Assembly (NCBI GenBank): GCA_964016105.1
Contig: CAXHEX010000022.1
Span: 1 to 64,000 of the forward strand
Reading direction: 5' to 3'
Origin: Ketobacter sp964016105
GTDB taxonomy: Bacteria; Pseudomonadota; Gammaproteobacteria; Pseudomonadales; Ketobacteraceae
DNA: 64,000 nt
The notes beneath the pieces were generated by a model. That model was not told the DNA's origin and ran no database searches. It saw only the letters and a list, made by a program, of their open reading frames with translations. Positions 50,303 to 58,818 of the stretch are shown one piece after another; position 1 is the stretch's first letter; each line of letters begins with the position of its first letter. A program made the position numbers and the translations under genes.

Positions 50303-52594
50303 CTAGTGGTTTACTTTTGCTTCTGGAGCAAGTTTCAATAAAATGGCTGGCAACAAAATTAGATCGATCAACGCTGCTAATGATACCGTTAAAATGGTGA
50401 TGGTAGCCACATCTTGGTTTGGCGTAAAACTGGAACCCAGTATTGCTGAGAAACCGGCCACAATAATCAACGTCGTCACTACCATTGCAGCGCCCACTTG
50501 TGATAGAGCATAGTGAACCGCTTCTTTTACTGATAAGTTTAGTTGGGTTCGGCCGTGTTGAAATTTTGACATAAGGTGAATGCTGTCATCCACCACAATA
50601 CCCAGGGTCATGGTAAAACCGATAGATATTCCCATACCGATTTGGCCCGATATCATGGCCCATAGGCCAAAGGCCATTCCGGCAGGTAAAAGATTGGGTA
50701 TTAAGCTGATTACGCCAAGCTTGAAGGATTTCAGGGCCCAAATTAGTATTAATGCAATAAACACTAGTGACACCACAAAACCAAACGTCAGGCTGGAAAT
50801 GTTGCGATGCTGTAAATGCGCAAATGCTAAACCACTACCACCAATGATGGGTTGCTCTAACTGTGTTGCGTTGTTTGCAAACCAGTCTTGTATTTTTTCT
50901 TCCCAAGCCATGGTTTCTTCTACACTCAGACTGCGGAGGTTGATGATAACTCGGCTTTCAGTATGGTCGGGAGTAATCAAGTGATTGAGGTTGAAGCCCG
51001 CAGGCAGTGACATTTCGTAGAGCAACAGGTACTGGGATGCCAGCTCTCGGGAGTCGGGCACTTGGCGCCATTCTGGGTCGTCGCCGTGCATGACCTGGTT
51101 TAGGTTTTTCAGTATATCTACGATGGTTTCGCTGTATCGAACCTCTTCCTGGTTTTGCAGGAAGTCATTAAATCGGTCCATTATCCCCAAGTATTCCGGT
51201 TCGGTGATGCTTGAATCACTTTGTGCCGCAACGCTTACTGATATAACACTGGGTCCTCCTAAATGTTCACTGATCCAATTGCTGTCTTGCCGAATAGGCA
51301 GATCTTCAGAAAAGAAATTTAAAATTGAATCGTCCAGGCGGTTTAAAGGTAGAGCAGCTAATAAGATCAGTGCAACAATTCCCCAGCCCCAGATTAGACT
51401 GTTTTTCCGTTTATCGAGAAAATCACTGTAGCGTTTCATATTAACCAGCTTGCTGACGGTTTTTGCTTTAACTGGGAAAAATGAAAGCAAGGGGGCAAAC
51501 AGAAACAAAGACGCCAGCATCGCAATTAATATGCCCACACCCACGGCGTTCCCCAAGTCGTGATAAGGCGCCGATTTGCTGAAGTTCAACGCGAAAAAAC
51601 TGATGGCGGTGGTGATGCTGGTGAGAAAAATGGGTTTGAGGTTGATGGACAGGCTGTTAATCATAGCCTGGGTTTTACTGTGACCGGCGCTGTATTGGTC
51701 ACGATAGCTTATGGCAATATGAATGCAATCCGCTAACCCCAAAATGCTAACAATAATTGGAGCATTGATGGAAACGGAGGTTATCACGCTGCCATTCCAG
51801 AGGGCGGCACCCAGGCCGGATAGTGCCGCCATCCAGCAAGTAATCATGGCCAACACTGCGCTGATGGGGTGAACTAATAAGAGAAGCACCACCAACATGA
51901 TTCCTGCACCAGTGACCATTACGGTTGCGCCGTCTTGCCTCACTAATTTGGGCAGGGCTGCACCGATCACCACATTGCCAGAAATTTTGATGGTGATATT
52001 GGGGTTTGCTTCACGCCATTTGGACAGGGCTTGCTCCACCTCTTCCATGGCTTCGGTTCGGGCTTTGTCTGCATCCCGGTCGGGAAAGGCAAAGCTCACA
52101 ACTATAGCGGTAAAGTTTCCGTCTTTTGAAATTAGCTTGTTGATGATATTGGTTTCAGCCAGGCTGAAATCCCGAATTCTGTTTAGGCTTTCAGGGGTTA
52201 GATCTTGGCTGGATTCAACCAATGGTTCACTTATGATGAGGTCATCTTCAGCCTGGGTGTGGATATAGTTAGTGATGGAATCCACCCGCAGGGAGTGGGG
52301 AATCTGCCAACCAAACTCAGTGATTTTCTCTACTAAGGATAAAACCGGTGTCTGAAAGACGTCACCCCTTTGTGGTTGCAGGGCAATGATCAGTGTGCGG
52401 TCACTGGAATAGGTCTTATCAATAAATTCCAAAGCCTGAAACGTCTCATCATCACTGGAATAAAAAATCCGTTGATCACTGGTAACTTTAAAATGTTTAA
52501 GCCCCGCCATGAGCATGACTGAAATGAACAAAACCAGAATAACGCACAGTATGCGGTGCTGGATGATAAAACGGGCTAAGAAGTCACTGGGCAT
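50303..52594 (-). CDS. MMPL/RND superfamily transporter (lipid-exporter type)
   Basis: A 763-residue protein with about twelve membrane segments in two halves, each with a large periplasmic domain, typical of the MMPL/hydrophobe-exporter branch of RND proteins. Family features are ILGLADCIHIAISYRDQYSA in the first half and GIVVDDSIHLMSKFQHGRTQ in the second. It needs no MFP or TolC partner by type, and none is nearby. It is the last gene of the lipid operon, nine bases after the AlkB-like gene, so export of the product is a reasonable inference. Confidence 0.85.
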   Translation of the reverse strand: MPSDFLARFIIQHRILCVILVLFISVMLMAGLKHFKVTSDQRIFYSSDDETFQALEFIDKTYSSDRTLIIALQPQRGDVFQTPVLSLVEKITEFGWQIPHSLRVDSITNYIHTQAEDDLIISEPLVESSQDLTPESLNRIRDFSLAETNIINKLISKDGNFTAIVVSFAFPDRDADKARTEAMEEVEQALSKWREANPNITIKISGNVVIGAALPKLVRQDGATVMVTGAGIMLVVLLLLVHPISAVLAMITCWMAALSGLGAALWNGSVITSVSINAPIIVSILGLADCIHIAISYRDQYSAGHSKTQAMINSLSINLKPIFLTSITTAISFFALNFSKSAPYHDLGNAVGVGILIAMLASLFLFAPLLSFFPVKAKTVSKLVNMKRYSDFLDKRKNSLIWGWGIVALILLAALPLNRLDDSILNFFSEDLPIRQDSNWISEHLGGPSVISVSVAAQSDSSITEPEYLGIMDRFNDFLQNQEEVRYSETIVDILKNLNQVMHGDDPEWRQVPDSRELASQYLLLYEMSLPAGFNLNHLITPDHTESRVIINLRSLSVEETMAWEEKIQDWFANNATQLEQPIIGGSGLAFAHLQHRNISSLTFGFVVSLVFIALILIWALKSFKLGVISLIPNLLPAGMAFGLWAMISGQIGMGISIGFTMTLGIVVDDSIHLMSKFQHGRTQLNLSVKEAVHYALSQVGAAMVVTTLIIVAGFSAILGSSFTPNQDVATITILTVSLAALIDLILLPAILLKLAPEAKVNH

Positions 52595-52603
52595 ATTGGT
52601 GTT

Positions 52604-53683
52604 TTAGTTGCCGGGTACGGCCAACACCTCAGATCTGTATTGTTGGGCAAGTGGGTCCATCACTCGCTTCCAAACAGGGGGTACCAGAGCCATAAGTATC
52701 ATCAAGGCGTAGCCTGAAGGCAGTTGCGGGCTGTCGTCATAATGCCTCAATATCTGGTAACGCCGACGGGGAAATGCATGATGGTCGGAGTGGCGTTGCA
52801 GGTTAAGCAATCCGTAATTGCTAAGGATATCCGACGCGTTCCAAGAATGGTGGTGAGTGACGGGGCCGTAGCTTCCATCTTCATTCTGTGTTCTTAGAAG
52901 TCCATAGTGGTCGATGTAATTAACGATTTCTAGAACGATGATGGCCACACAGGATAAAAGTAGATAGGTAATTACCCCTTGACCACCAAATGCCACCCAA
53001 ACACAGGCAATCCAGAATGCGGTCAAGGTGGTCCACCAAGTCAGCTCGTTTTTTATACTCCAAGGAGAAAGCCCTTGTGCTCGCATGCGTTGGTTTTGCA
53101 GTCTAAATCCGTTGTAGACATTTCGTGTAATCGCTTTCGGCAGAAACGCGTAGAGAGATTGGCCGAAGGGTGCGGTGGATGCATCCAGGGGGGTGGCCAC
53201 ATTGACGTGGTGTCCATAAAGATGTTCAATCTTAAAGGTACTGTATCCCACGGTGGATAACAGTAAGCCGCCCAGAGTTTGTTCCAGGCGAGTTTCTTTG
53301 TGGATCATCTCGTGGGCCACATTGATACCGATGTTGCCAAAGACAATGCCCGCGGACAGAATCATTCCGATTTGCTCATAGAGTTGTACATCGGTGCTGG
53401 TGACGCGCCAAATCACGAAGGCCATGCAAACTATTTGAACCGGTACTTGAGCAAAGGTCAGGTAACGATAAAACTTAATGGCGGATAATTGCCGAGACAT
53501 TTCCGGCGGATAATTGCGGGTATCACGACCAATCTTTGGATCTAAAACCGCTAGCAGTACCACCAACATAATAAACAGATAGGAAAATACCCCACCCAGT
53601 GCTACTCCAAGCATACTAAATCCGGTCCACACGAAAATACGCAGGTAGCCGTAATCCATTGGTCGATACTTAAATTTTGCCAT
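52604..53683 (-). CDS. AlkB-like di-iron membrane hydroxylase
   Basis: A 359-residue membrane protein with about six hydrophobic segments. All AlkB histidine motifs are present: HEMIH (124-128), EHLYGHH (153-159), NYIDHYGL (255-262; alkane hydroxylases usually have NYxEHYG) and LQRHSDHH (295-302). AlkB enzymes hydroxylate terminal methyls of alkanes or fatty chains with a rubredoxin. No rubredoxin gene is in the window. Position between the MATE and RND genes, with two- and nine-base gaps, suggests it tailors the operon's lipid rather than serving growth on alkanes. Confidence 0.88.
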   Translation of the reverse strand: MAKFKYRPMDYGYLRIFVWTGFSMLGVALGGVFSYLFIMLVVLLAVLDPKIGRDTRNYPPEMSRQLSAIKFYRYLTFAQVPVQIVCMAFVIWRVTSTDVQLYEQIGMILSAGIVFGNIGINVAHEMIHKETRLEQTLGGLLLSTVGYSTFKIEHLYGHHVNVATPLDASTAPFGQSLYAFLPKAITRNVYNGFRLQNQRMRAQGLSPWSIKNELTWWTTLTAFWIACVWVAFGGQGVITYLLLSCVAIIVLEIVNYIDHYGLLRTQNEDGSYGPVTHHHSWNASDILSNYGLLNLQRHSDHHAFPRRRYQILRHYDDSPQLPSGYALMILMALVPPVWKRVMDPLAQQYRSEVLAVPGN

Positions 53684-53685
53684 TG

Positions 53686-55083
53686 TTAATTACCCTTTGT
53701 AGCAAGTTGCATGTGTGGGTCAAAAGTGATGCCTTTTGTTTGCCACAGCCTGCTGCGCCAACGTAGATAAACCATGAGTGCCCGCAAGCTCTCATCAATA
53801 ATGCGGCCGATGTAAATGCCCACCAGTCCGTATGCCAAATGAATTCCAAAGAACCAGGACATGGGAACCCCTATGACCCACATCATGACAATGCTCAGTA
53901 ATCCGGGATATTTGGCATCCCCAGCGGCATTGAGTGAGGCTAAGGTAATCATGTTCACGGCCCTCAAGGGTTCCAAAATTAAGCCCATCATCAGTATGAT
54001 GGCGCCCTGTTGCAGTATGACGGCGTTAGTGGTCATGAGGCCAAATAGCTCATCGGAAAACACACAAAAGCAGGATGTAATCAGCAGCGCTCCGGTGATG
54101 CCCCAGGTGAGGGTTTGTTTTAACTTTTGTTCTGCTTGATCAAAGCCTGAGGATCCCACCAGGCGGGAGATATAAATTTGGGACGATTGAGCCACTGCGG
54201 TTGTCCAGGCCACGGTCAGCATGATGATATTGATGCTATAGACCTGGGTAGACAGCATTTCCGGCCCCAACTGGTTGATAAATACCACCAGTGCTAACAG
54301 GTTCAGCTGCAGTGAAACCGGGAACAGTGAGCTGGGTATGCCAATTTTGGAGATTTGTCGGGCAAGGTCCCGAAAGGTGTTCTTTCCCACCCAAGGAATA
54401 AGTCGGATTCCCATCTTGCTATGAACAAAATAAAACTCCATTAAGATGGGAATGATAGAAGCGAAAATACTGGCCATTGCCACGCTGGATACGCTGAAAT
54501 ATTCACCGCCATTCCATTGCAGTAAAATAAAATTACCCGCGATATTAAGCACATTCATGGTCACAATCAGCGTGAAATTCCAGGAAGTGAAACCGTGGAT
54601 GGAAATAAAAACCATATAACTAAAGCTGATGGATTGCAGAAATATATGAAAGCAGGCCAGCCTCATATATTCGGTACTCATTTGGCTGAGTTCATCAGAG
54701 AATCCCATCCACAGGGGGATGCGATCACTTAATCCATAAATGATACTGGCGAGCACGCCCCCCAAGATGACACCCATGGTGAGGCAGACTGAGAAAGCCT
54801 TGGCCACGCTTTCCGATTGCCGGGCACCTATATGTTGGTTAGCCACAATGCCCCCGGCCTGGGCAAAGTTCCTCAATAAAAAGCCACACATGGCTAAAAA
54901 GGAGAATATACCTCCCACAGCAGCGGCGGCAGTATAGGAGATTTTACTGAGGAAGAAGGAATCTATCAGGCCGTGGGATACTGTCAGTACAGCGGTGCCA
55001 TAAGCGGGAAACGTCAGCCTTGCCATGCTGACATTCAGTTGATCGTTATTTTCCTTCTCTGTGTGTGCTTTGTGCTCAGTCAT
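53686..55083 (-). CDS. MATE family efflux transporter
   Basis: A 465-residue protein with twelve predicted membrane helices in two repeats. The ATG at 55083 overlaps the upstream hydrolase stop by eight bases, preferred over an ATG ten codons earlier. AMARLTFPAYGTAVLTVSHG-type N-terminus and YTAAAAVGGIFSFLAMCGFL, with GGIVANQHIGARQSESVAKA, resemble MATE proteins that export drugs or lipids. The substrate is not known; context suggests the operon product or a precursor. Confidence 0.85.
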   Translation of the reverse strand: MTEHKAHTEKENNDQLNVSMARLTFPAYGTAVLTVSHGLIDSFFLSKISYTAAAAVGGIFSFLAMCGFLLRNFAQAGGIVANQHIGARQSESVAKAFSVCLTMGVILGGVLASIIYGLSDRIPLWMGFSDELSQMSTEYMRLACFHIFLQSISFSYMVFISIHGFTSWNFTLIVTMNVLNIAGNFILLQWNGGEYFSVSSVAMASIFASIIPILMEFYFVHSKMGIRLIPWVGKNTFRDLARQISKIGIPSSLFPVSLQLNLLALVVFINQLGPEMLSTQVYSINIIMLTVAWTTAVAQSSQIYISRLVGSSGFDQAEQKLKQTLTWGITGALLITSCFCVFSDELFGLMTTNAVILQQGAIILMMGLILEPLRAVNMITLASLNAAGDAKYPGLLSIVMMWVIGVPMSWFFGIHLAYGLVGIYIGRIIDESLRALMVYLRWRSRLWQTKGITFDPHMQLATKGN

Positions 55084-55936
55084 GGCTAAAGAATGGCTCC
55101 AGTATCTCGGCAATGGCCACCGCTTCGTCTTCCATGTGGGCGTGGTGTGAACCGGTCAACTTGTGGTGCTGGATGTTCTTAATCTTCGCTATTCTCGCTT
55201 CGAGAAACTCCAGGGGAAATAAGCCTTTTTCTTCCATTAAGAATTGTACCGGGCACTCAATTCGGGCAAGAAACCCACTTACCTGTCCCTCAGTTAAGCG
55301 AATGGGGAAAGGCATACGCAATCGTATATCGCTTGTGACACGGAATCCCTGCGATTCTTCAACGGCTCCTCGTTCCATGATGGTTTGGGCTGCCGCTTCC
55401 GAAATGGGAAAGAAAACATTAGATACTCGATTGGCCACCAAAGCATCCAGGTCGGGATAATACTTGGGTGGTTTGGTCACCAGTTGGGGTTGCTTGGTGA
55501 TGGAGGCCTCAAGCTCGAATGGCAGTACCGCCTCTTGCGCTTCGAAGGGGGTGAGAATACAAAGTGTGGCTAGCTTTCGAATGCGCTTGGGTACTGTACC
55601 GGCGGCGAGAGTGCAGGCAGCGCCACCCATTGAGTGGCCCAGTAGGGAAAATTTTTCCCAGCCTAAATAATCCGCCACCAAAAATATGTCCCGTACGATA
55701 TCCAACAAAATGTAGCTGTCGCATTTATCAATATGGGATGAACGACCGTGGCCTCTTATATCTATAGCCACAACTCGGGCCCCTTTGATCAAAGGGGCGA
55801 TCACATCAAAGCTATTGGCATTATCCAGCCAGCCATGTACCGCTATCACCGGTGTACCGTTTTCCGGACCCCAGGCCTTTGCAGCCAGCTGCATATTTTT
55901 CCCAATGGGTATAGTGAGTTCTTGTGACGCTTGCAT
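55076..55936 (-). CDS. Alpha/beta hydrolase
   Basis: A 286-residue hydrolase: oxyanion motif VIAVHGWLDNANSFDVIAPL, nucleophile elbow GHSMGGAACT (Ser about 102), IDIRGHGRSS before it, and a likely catalytic histidine in KLTGSHHAHMEDEAVAIAEI. Resembles serine hydrolase-like proteins. It follows the sulfotransferase by 18 bases and overlaps the MATE gene. By analogy to CurM/Ols it might hydrolyse a sulfated acyl thioester; this is untested. Confidence 0.85.
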   Translation of the reverse strand: MQASQELTIPIGKNMQLAAKAWGPENGTPVIAVHGWLDNANSFDVIAPLIKGARVVAIDIRGHGRSSHIDKCDSYILLDIVRDIFLVADYLGWEKFSLLGHSMGGAACTLAAGTVPKRIRKLATLCILTPFEAQEAVLPFELEASITKQPQLVTKPPKYYPDLDALVANRVSNVFFPISEAAAQTIMERGAVEESQGFRVTSDIRLRMPFPIRLTEGQVSGFLARIECPVQFLMEEKGLFPLEFLEARIAKIKNIQHHKLTGSHHAHMEDEAVAIAEILEPFFSHD

Positions 55937-55954
55937 GATCGTTTATTTCCTGAT

Positions 55955-57124
55955 TTAGGCGGTTTCTTCTTGTTGCGCTGGCTGTTGCGCTGGCTCAGTC
56001 TTGCTATCAGCTGGCGCGTTTTCTTTTTCGTAGCCGTACTTCGCCATGCTGCCGCTACATATGGACTCTACAATTTCATAGTCTGTATAGTTGTTTTTGT
56101 GTTTTACAGTACCCACGTTGTTCATCTGATCCCAAAAGGCCTGGTTGGATTTGTCCGGCAGTTCAAGATCACAAAAGTTCAGCAGCTCTTCTAGTTTCTG
56201 TGACGGGTTTTGCAGTATGTCTTCATAACGGACTTCATGGAAGTTGGCAAGATTATCCCGGTAATCGTTCACCATGTTGATGGAGTCTTCCACCACATTG
56301 GCTGCGGTTTTTATATTGTCAACGCCGAACTGTTCCATGTACTCAGGCAGTTTTGGTACATGGGGATAGGATACAGGTGTTTTGCCCGCGTGCTTGTAAT
56401 TCTTGATTTCTTTTGAGATCAGTTCAATCTGTGCAATGCTTTTTTTAGTCAGCTTGATCAGGGAGTTGGCGCAATGGCGTGGATCACGCACCAGATGGAT
56501 ATATTTGGCATCGGGAAACAAATCATTAACCAGGGGTAAGTAGGCTAACATTCCCGGAGATTTAATAAGAAAACGATTCTTGCCGCCTTTTTGGCACCAT
56601 AACGCTTTCTTAATTGATGTATAAATTTCATCGATTTGTTCCTGGCTCAAGTCTTCTTTGCGGTAGAGCACATGTTTCGCCACAAATGGGTCTTTGCGTA
56701 TCCAGCTGTTCCAAATATGGATGGGGTCAGATGCGCTTGTGGTATCCACCATAATGCTGTCGCCAATAAATCGTTCCCCTTTCAGGTTTAAATCCAGCTT
56801 TTCCCGTAACCAGTCCACCGGTGCAAAATAGGGATAGTAGTTGTTCATGGTGTGAGAAAAATATCCTACCTGCTCATGGGCACAAATAATGTTTTGCAAC
56901 ATAGTGGAGCCGGTGCGGGGCAGAGAGATTATGAAAATGGGTCGATCCACCGGGATTCCCGACAGGTCGATGTTCATAACTCTGTTTTCCACAAATTTGA
57001 GTAGGTTCATCAATCCCGGGGACTTGTCTATGGGAATGGTGAATTGATAGCGATAGTTATTCTTGAGCAGAATGCGCGAAAAAAAGTTATTAAACTCGAC
57101 GTTATCCAGATTTTTAGTTGACAT
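55955..57124 (-). CDS. Sulfotransferase
   Basis: A 389-residue PAPS-dependent sulfotransferase. The 5'-phosphosulfate loop is SLPRTGSTMLQNIICAHEQV (residues 68-87) and the 3'-phosphate motif HLVRDPRHCANSLIKL (210-225). It resembles the broad bacterial sulfotransferase family that acts on lipids and polyketides. A Gln/Pro/Ala-rich tail follows the domain. The start has a good GGGGAAG site. The 65-base gap to pfaD is the largest in the operon. Confidence 0.88.
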   Translation of the reverse strand: MSTKNLDNVEFNNFFSRILLKNNYRYQFTIPIDKSPGLMNLLKFVENRVMNIDLSGIPVDRPIFIISLPRTGSTMLQNIICAHEQVGYFSHTMNNYYPYFAPVDWLREKLDLNLKGERFIGDSIMVDTTSASDPIHIWNSWIRKDPFVAKHVLYRKEDLSQEQIDEIYTSIKKALWCQKGGKNRFLIKSPGMLAYLPLVNDLFPDAKYIHLVRDPRHCANSLIKLTKKSIAQIELISKEIKNYKHAGKTPVSYPHVPKLPEYMEQFGVDNIKTAANVVEDSINMVNDYRDNLANFHEVRYEDILQNPSQKLEELLNFCDLELPDKSNQAFWDQMNNVGTVKHKNNYTDYEIVESICSGSMAKYGYEKENAPADSKTEPAQQPAQQEETA

Positions 57125-57189
57125 GTGCTTCCCCGCTTTGCAGTAAAATTTAAAATCGTTGTGGGCGTCTATCTTGCCGCACTCTATGG

Positions 57190-58818
57190 CTAGGTTGAGT
57201 AAGAAGCCACGGCTCTATCAACCCTGTCGCCCTGTTCCTTTAATAAGTGTTGTGGGCTCGCCACGGATAGCGGGCAATCCACCTTAACGGCTCTTAACAG
57301 CTGAATGCGAGAGAGCAGGGCGGCACCCACCATTAATAATTCGGCCACTTCGGCCACTTTGCGGTTACCTGGGTGTTCCATGGGCGTGCCTTTTACCCAT
57401 TCATTAAAAGCTCCCATCACTTGTCCACACCAGATTTGCGCGTTAATCATTTGGGCGGGATCCCCTTCCACGGCCCAAGAAGCGGACTTACCCAAATACC
57501 AACGAAACACCAAGGACATTTTTTTCTTAGGATCTTGTTCTGCCTTTGTAAGCATCTTAGGGTCACGCTGACGGAAAAACTCCGCGGTTTCTTGCCACAC
57601 CTGGGCTACGGGCTTTTTAAAGGCGCTTTTTTCCAATTTAGCTAACTCGGCTTCCGGAATGGCGTCCAAGGACGGGTATTTTCGGTAGGTGTCGTACAAC
57701 TTTTGGGACAACATGGGAAACATGGTGCCACTGCGTAGTACTTGCACCTTCACGCCTTCCTCAAACATGTCTGCCGCCGGTGCCATGGTGACATCTGCCA
57801 TCTTGGCTTTCGCCAACAATTTTTTAACCGAATCGGACGTACCCGCTTCTATACAGCCTTGGTTTATGGAGCCCGTTACCACGTAATCCGCCCCCATGGT
57901 GAAGGCGGCCAGTACGGACTCTGATGTGCCGATACCTCCGGCCGCCCCGATTCTTACGGGGGTGTTATAACCCTGTTGATCGCAGACCCGATTGCGGATG
58001 GCGATCATGGCCGGTAGCACCGATATGAGAGGGCGGTTGTCTGTGTGGCCTCCGGAATCGGCTTCCACGGTGATATCGTCTGCCAAGGGTACTTGGCTGG
58101 CCCATTGCGCCTGTTGTGGCGTGATGGTGTTACTGGACAGAAGCAGTTCAATCATTTTTTGGCTGGGTGGCATCAGGAACTTAAGCGCCACTTCCTGCCG
58201 TGATACTTTGGCGATGATTTTGTTGTTGGTTTGAATCTGTCCATTATCTGCCAAACTCAGTCCCTGGATACGGTAGTTGATAAGGGCGGCAGAGGGTTCG
58301 ATAAACGCGGATGCTTCCACTGTGTTGATGCTGTATTGCAGAAATAGATTCACCAGGCCATTTTCATAATCGGCGCTGTAGGGGTTGCTAAGAAAATTAA
58401 ACGCGTAGGGGCCGTTGGGGAGAGCTGCTTGAATGGTTTTTATGGCTTGTTCTACCCTGGGCAGAGATAACCCACCGCTGCCAAATGAACTCAATAAACC
58501 CGATTTGCCCAACGCGATTACCATTTCTTCTGAGGCAATTCCGTGAGCCATTGCACCAGCCATATAACTGCATTTCACTTTATGATCGATTTGAAATGTC
58601 TCGCTTCCCAAACCGCTAATTGGCATTGCGGGCAGTACGGCTGCTAATTCTGCCGTCGCGGCTTCAGCTTGGAAATCTGTTGTGATTTCCGTGTCGCCGG
58701 CGGGCAAATGCCGGTATACAAAATACTTGTTTTCCAGTTTTGCCAGGGTGCCATCTGCTAAAGCCTGCCAGTCCGCCTTGGTTGCTCTGTTACTGTGGAT
58801 GGATGACGTAGTGCTCAT
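57190..58818 (-). CDS. pfaD: PfaD-type enoyl reductase
   Basis: FMN-binding TIM-barrel enzyme of the PfaD/nitronate-monooxygenase family, reducing enoyl intermediates in PUFA-type synthases. It has 542 residues. EADSGGHTDNRPL (252-264), GAAGGIGTSESVLAAFTMGA (291-310) and VVTGSINQGCIEAGTSDSVK are the flavin and substrate motifs. The start overlaps the KS-CLF stop as ATGA. Context confirms a Pfa-type system; the exact reaction is inferred. Confidence 0.92.
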   Translation of the reverse strand: MSTTSSIHSNRATKADWQALADGTLAKLENKYFVYRHLPAGDTEITTDFQAEAATAELAAVLPAMPISGLGSETFQIDHKVKCSYMAGAMAHGIASEEMVIALGKSGLLSSFGSGGLSLPRVEQAIKTIQAALPNGPYAFNFLSNPYSADYENGLVNLFLQYSINTVEASAFIEPSAALINYRIQGLSLADNGQIQTNNKIIAKVSRQEVALKFLMPPSQKMIELLLSSNTITPQQAQWASQVPLADDITVEADSGGHTDNRPLISVLPAMIAIRNRVCDQQGYNTPVRIGAAGGIGTSESVLAAFTMGADYVVTGSINQGCIEAGTSDSVKKLLAKAKMADVTMAPAADMFEEGVKVQVLRSGTMFPMLSQKLYDTYRKYPSLDAIPEAELAKLEKSAFKKPVAQVWQETAEFFRQRDPKMLTKAEQDPKKKMSLVFRWYLGKSASWAVEGDPAQMINAQIWCGQVMGAFNEWVKGTPMEHPGNRKVAEVAELLMVGAALLSRIQLLRAVKVDCPLSVASPQHLLKEQGDRVDRAVASYST

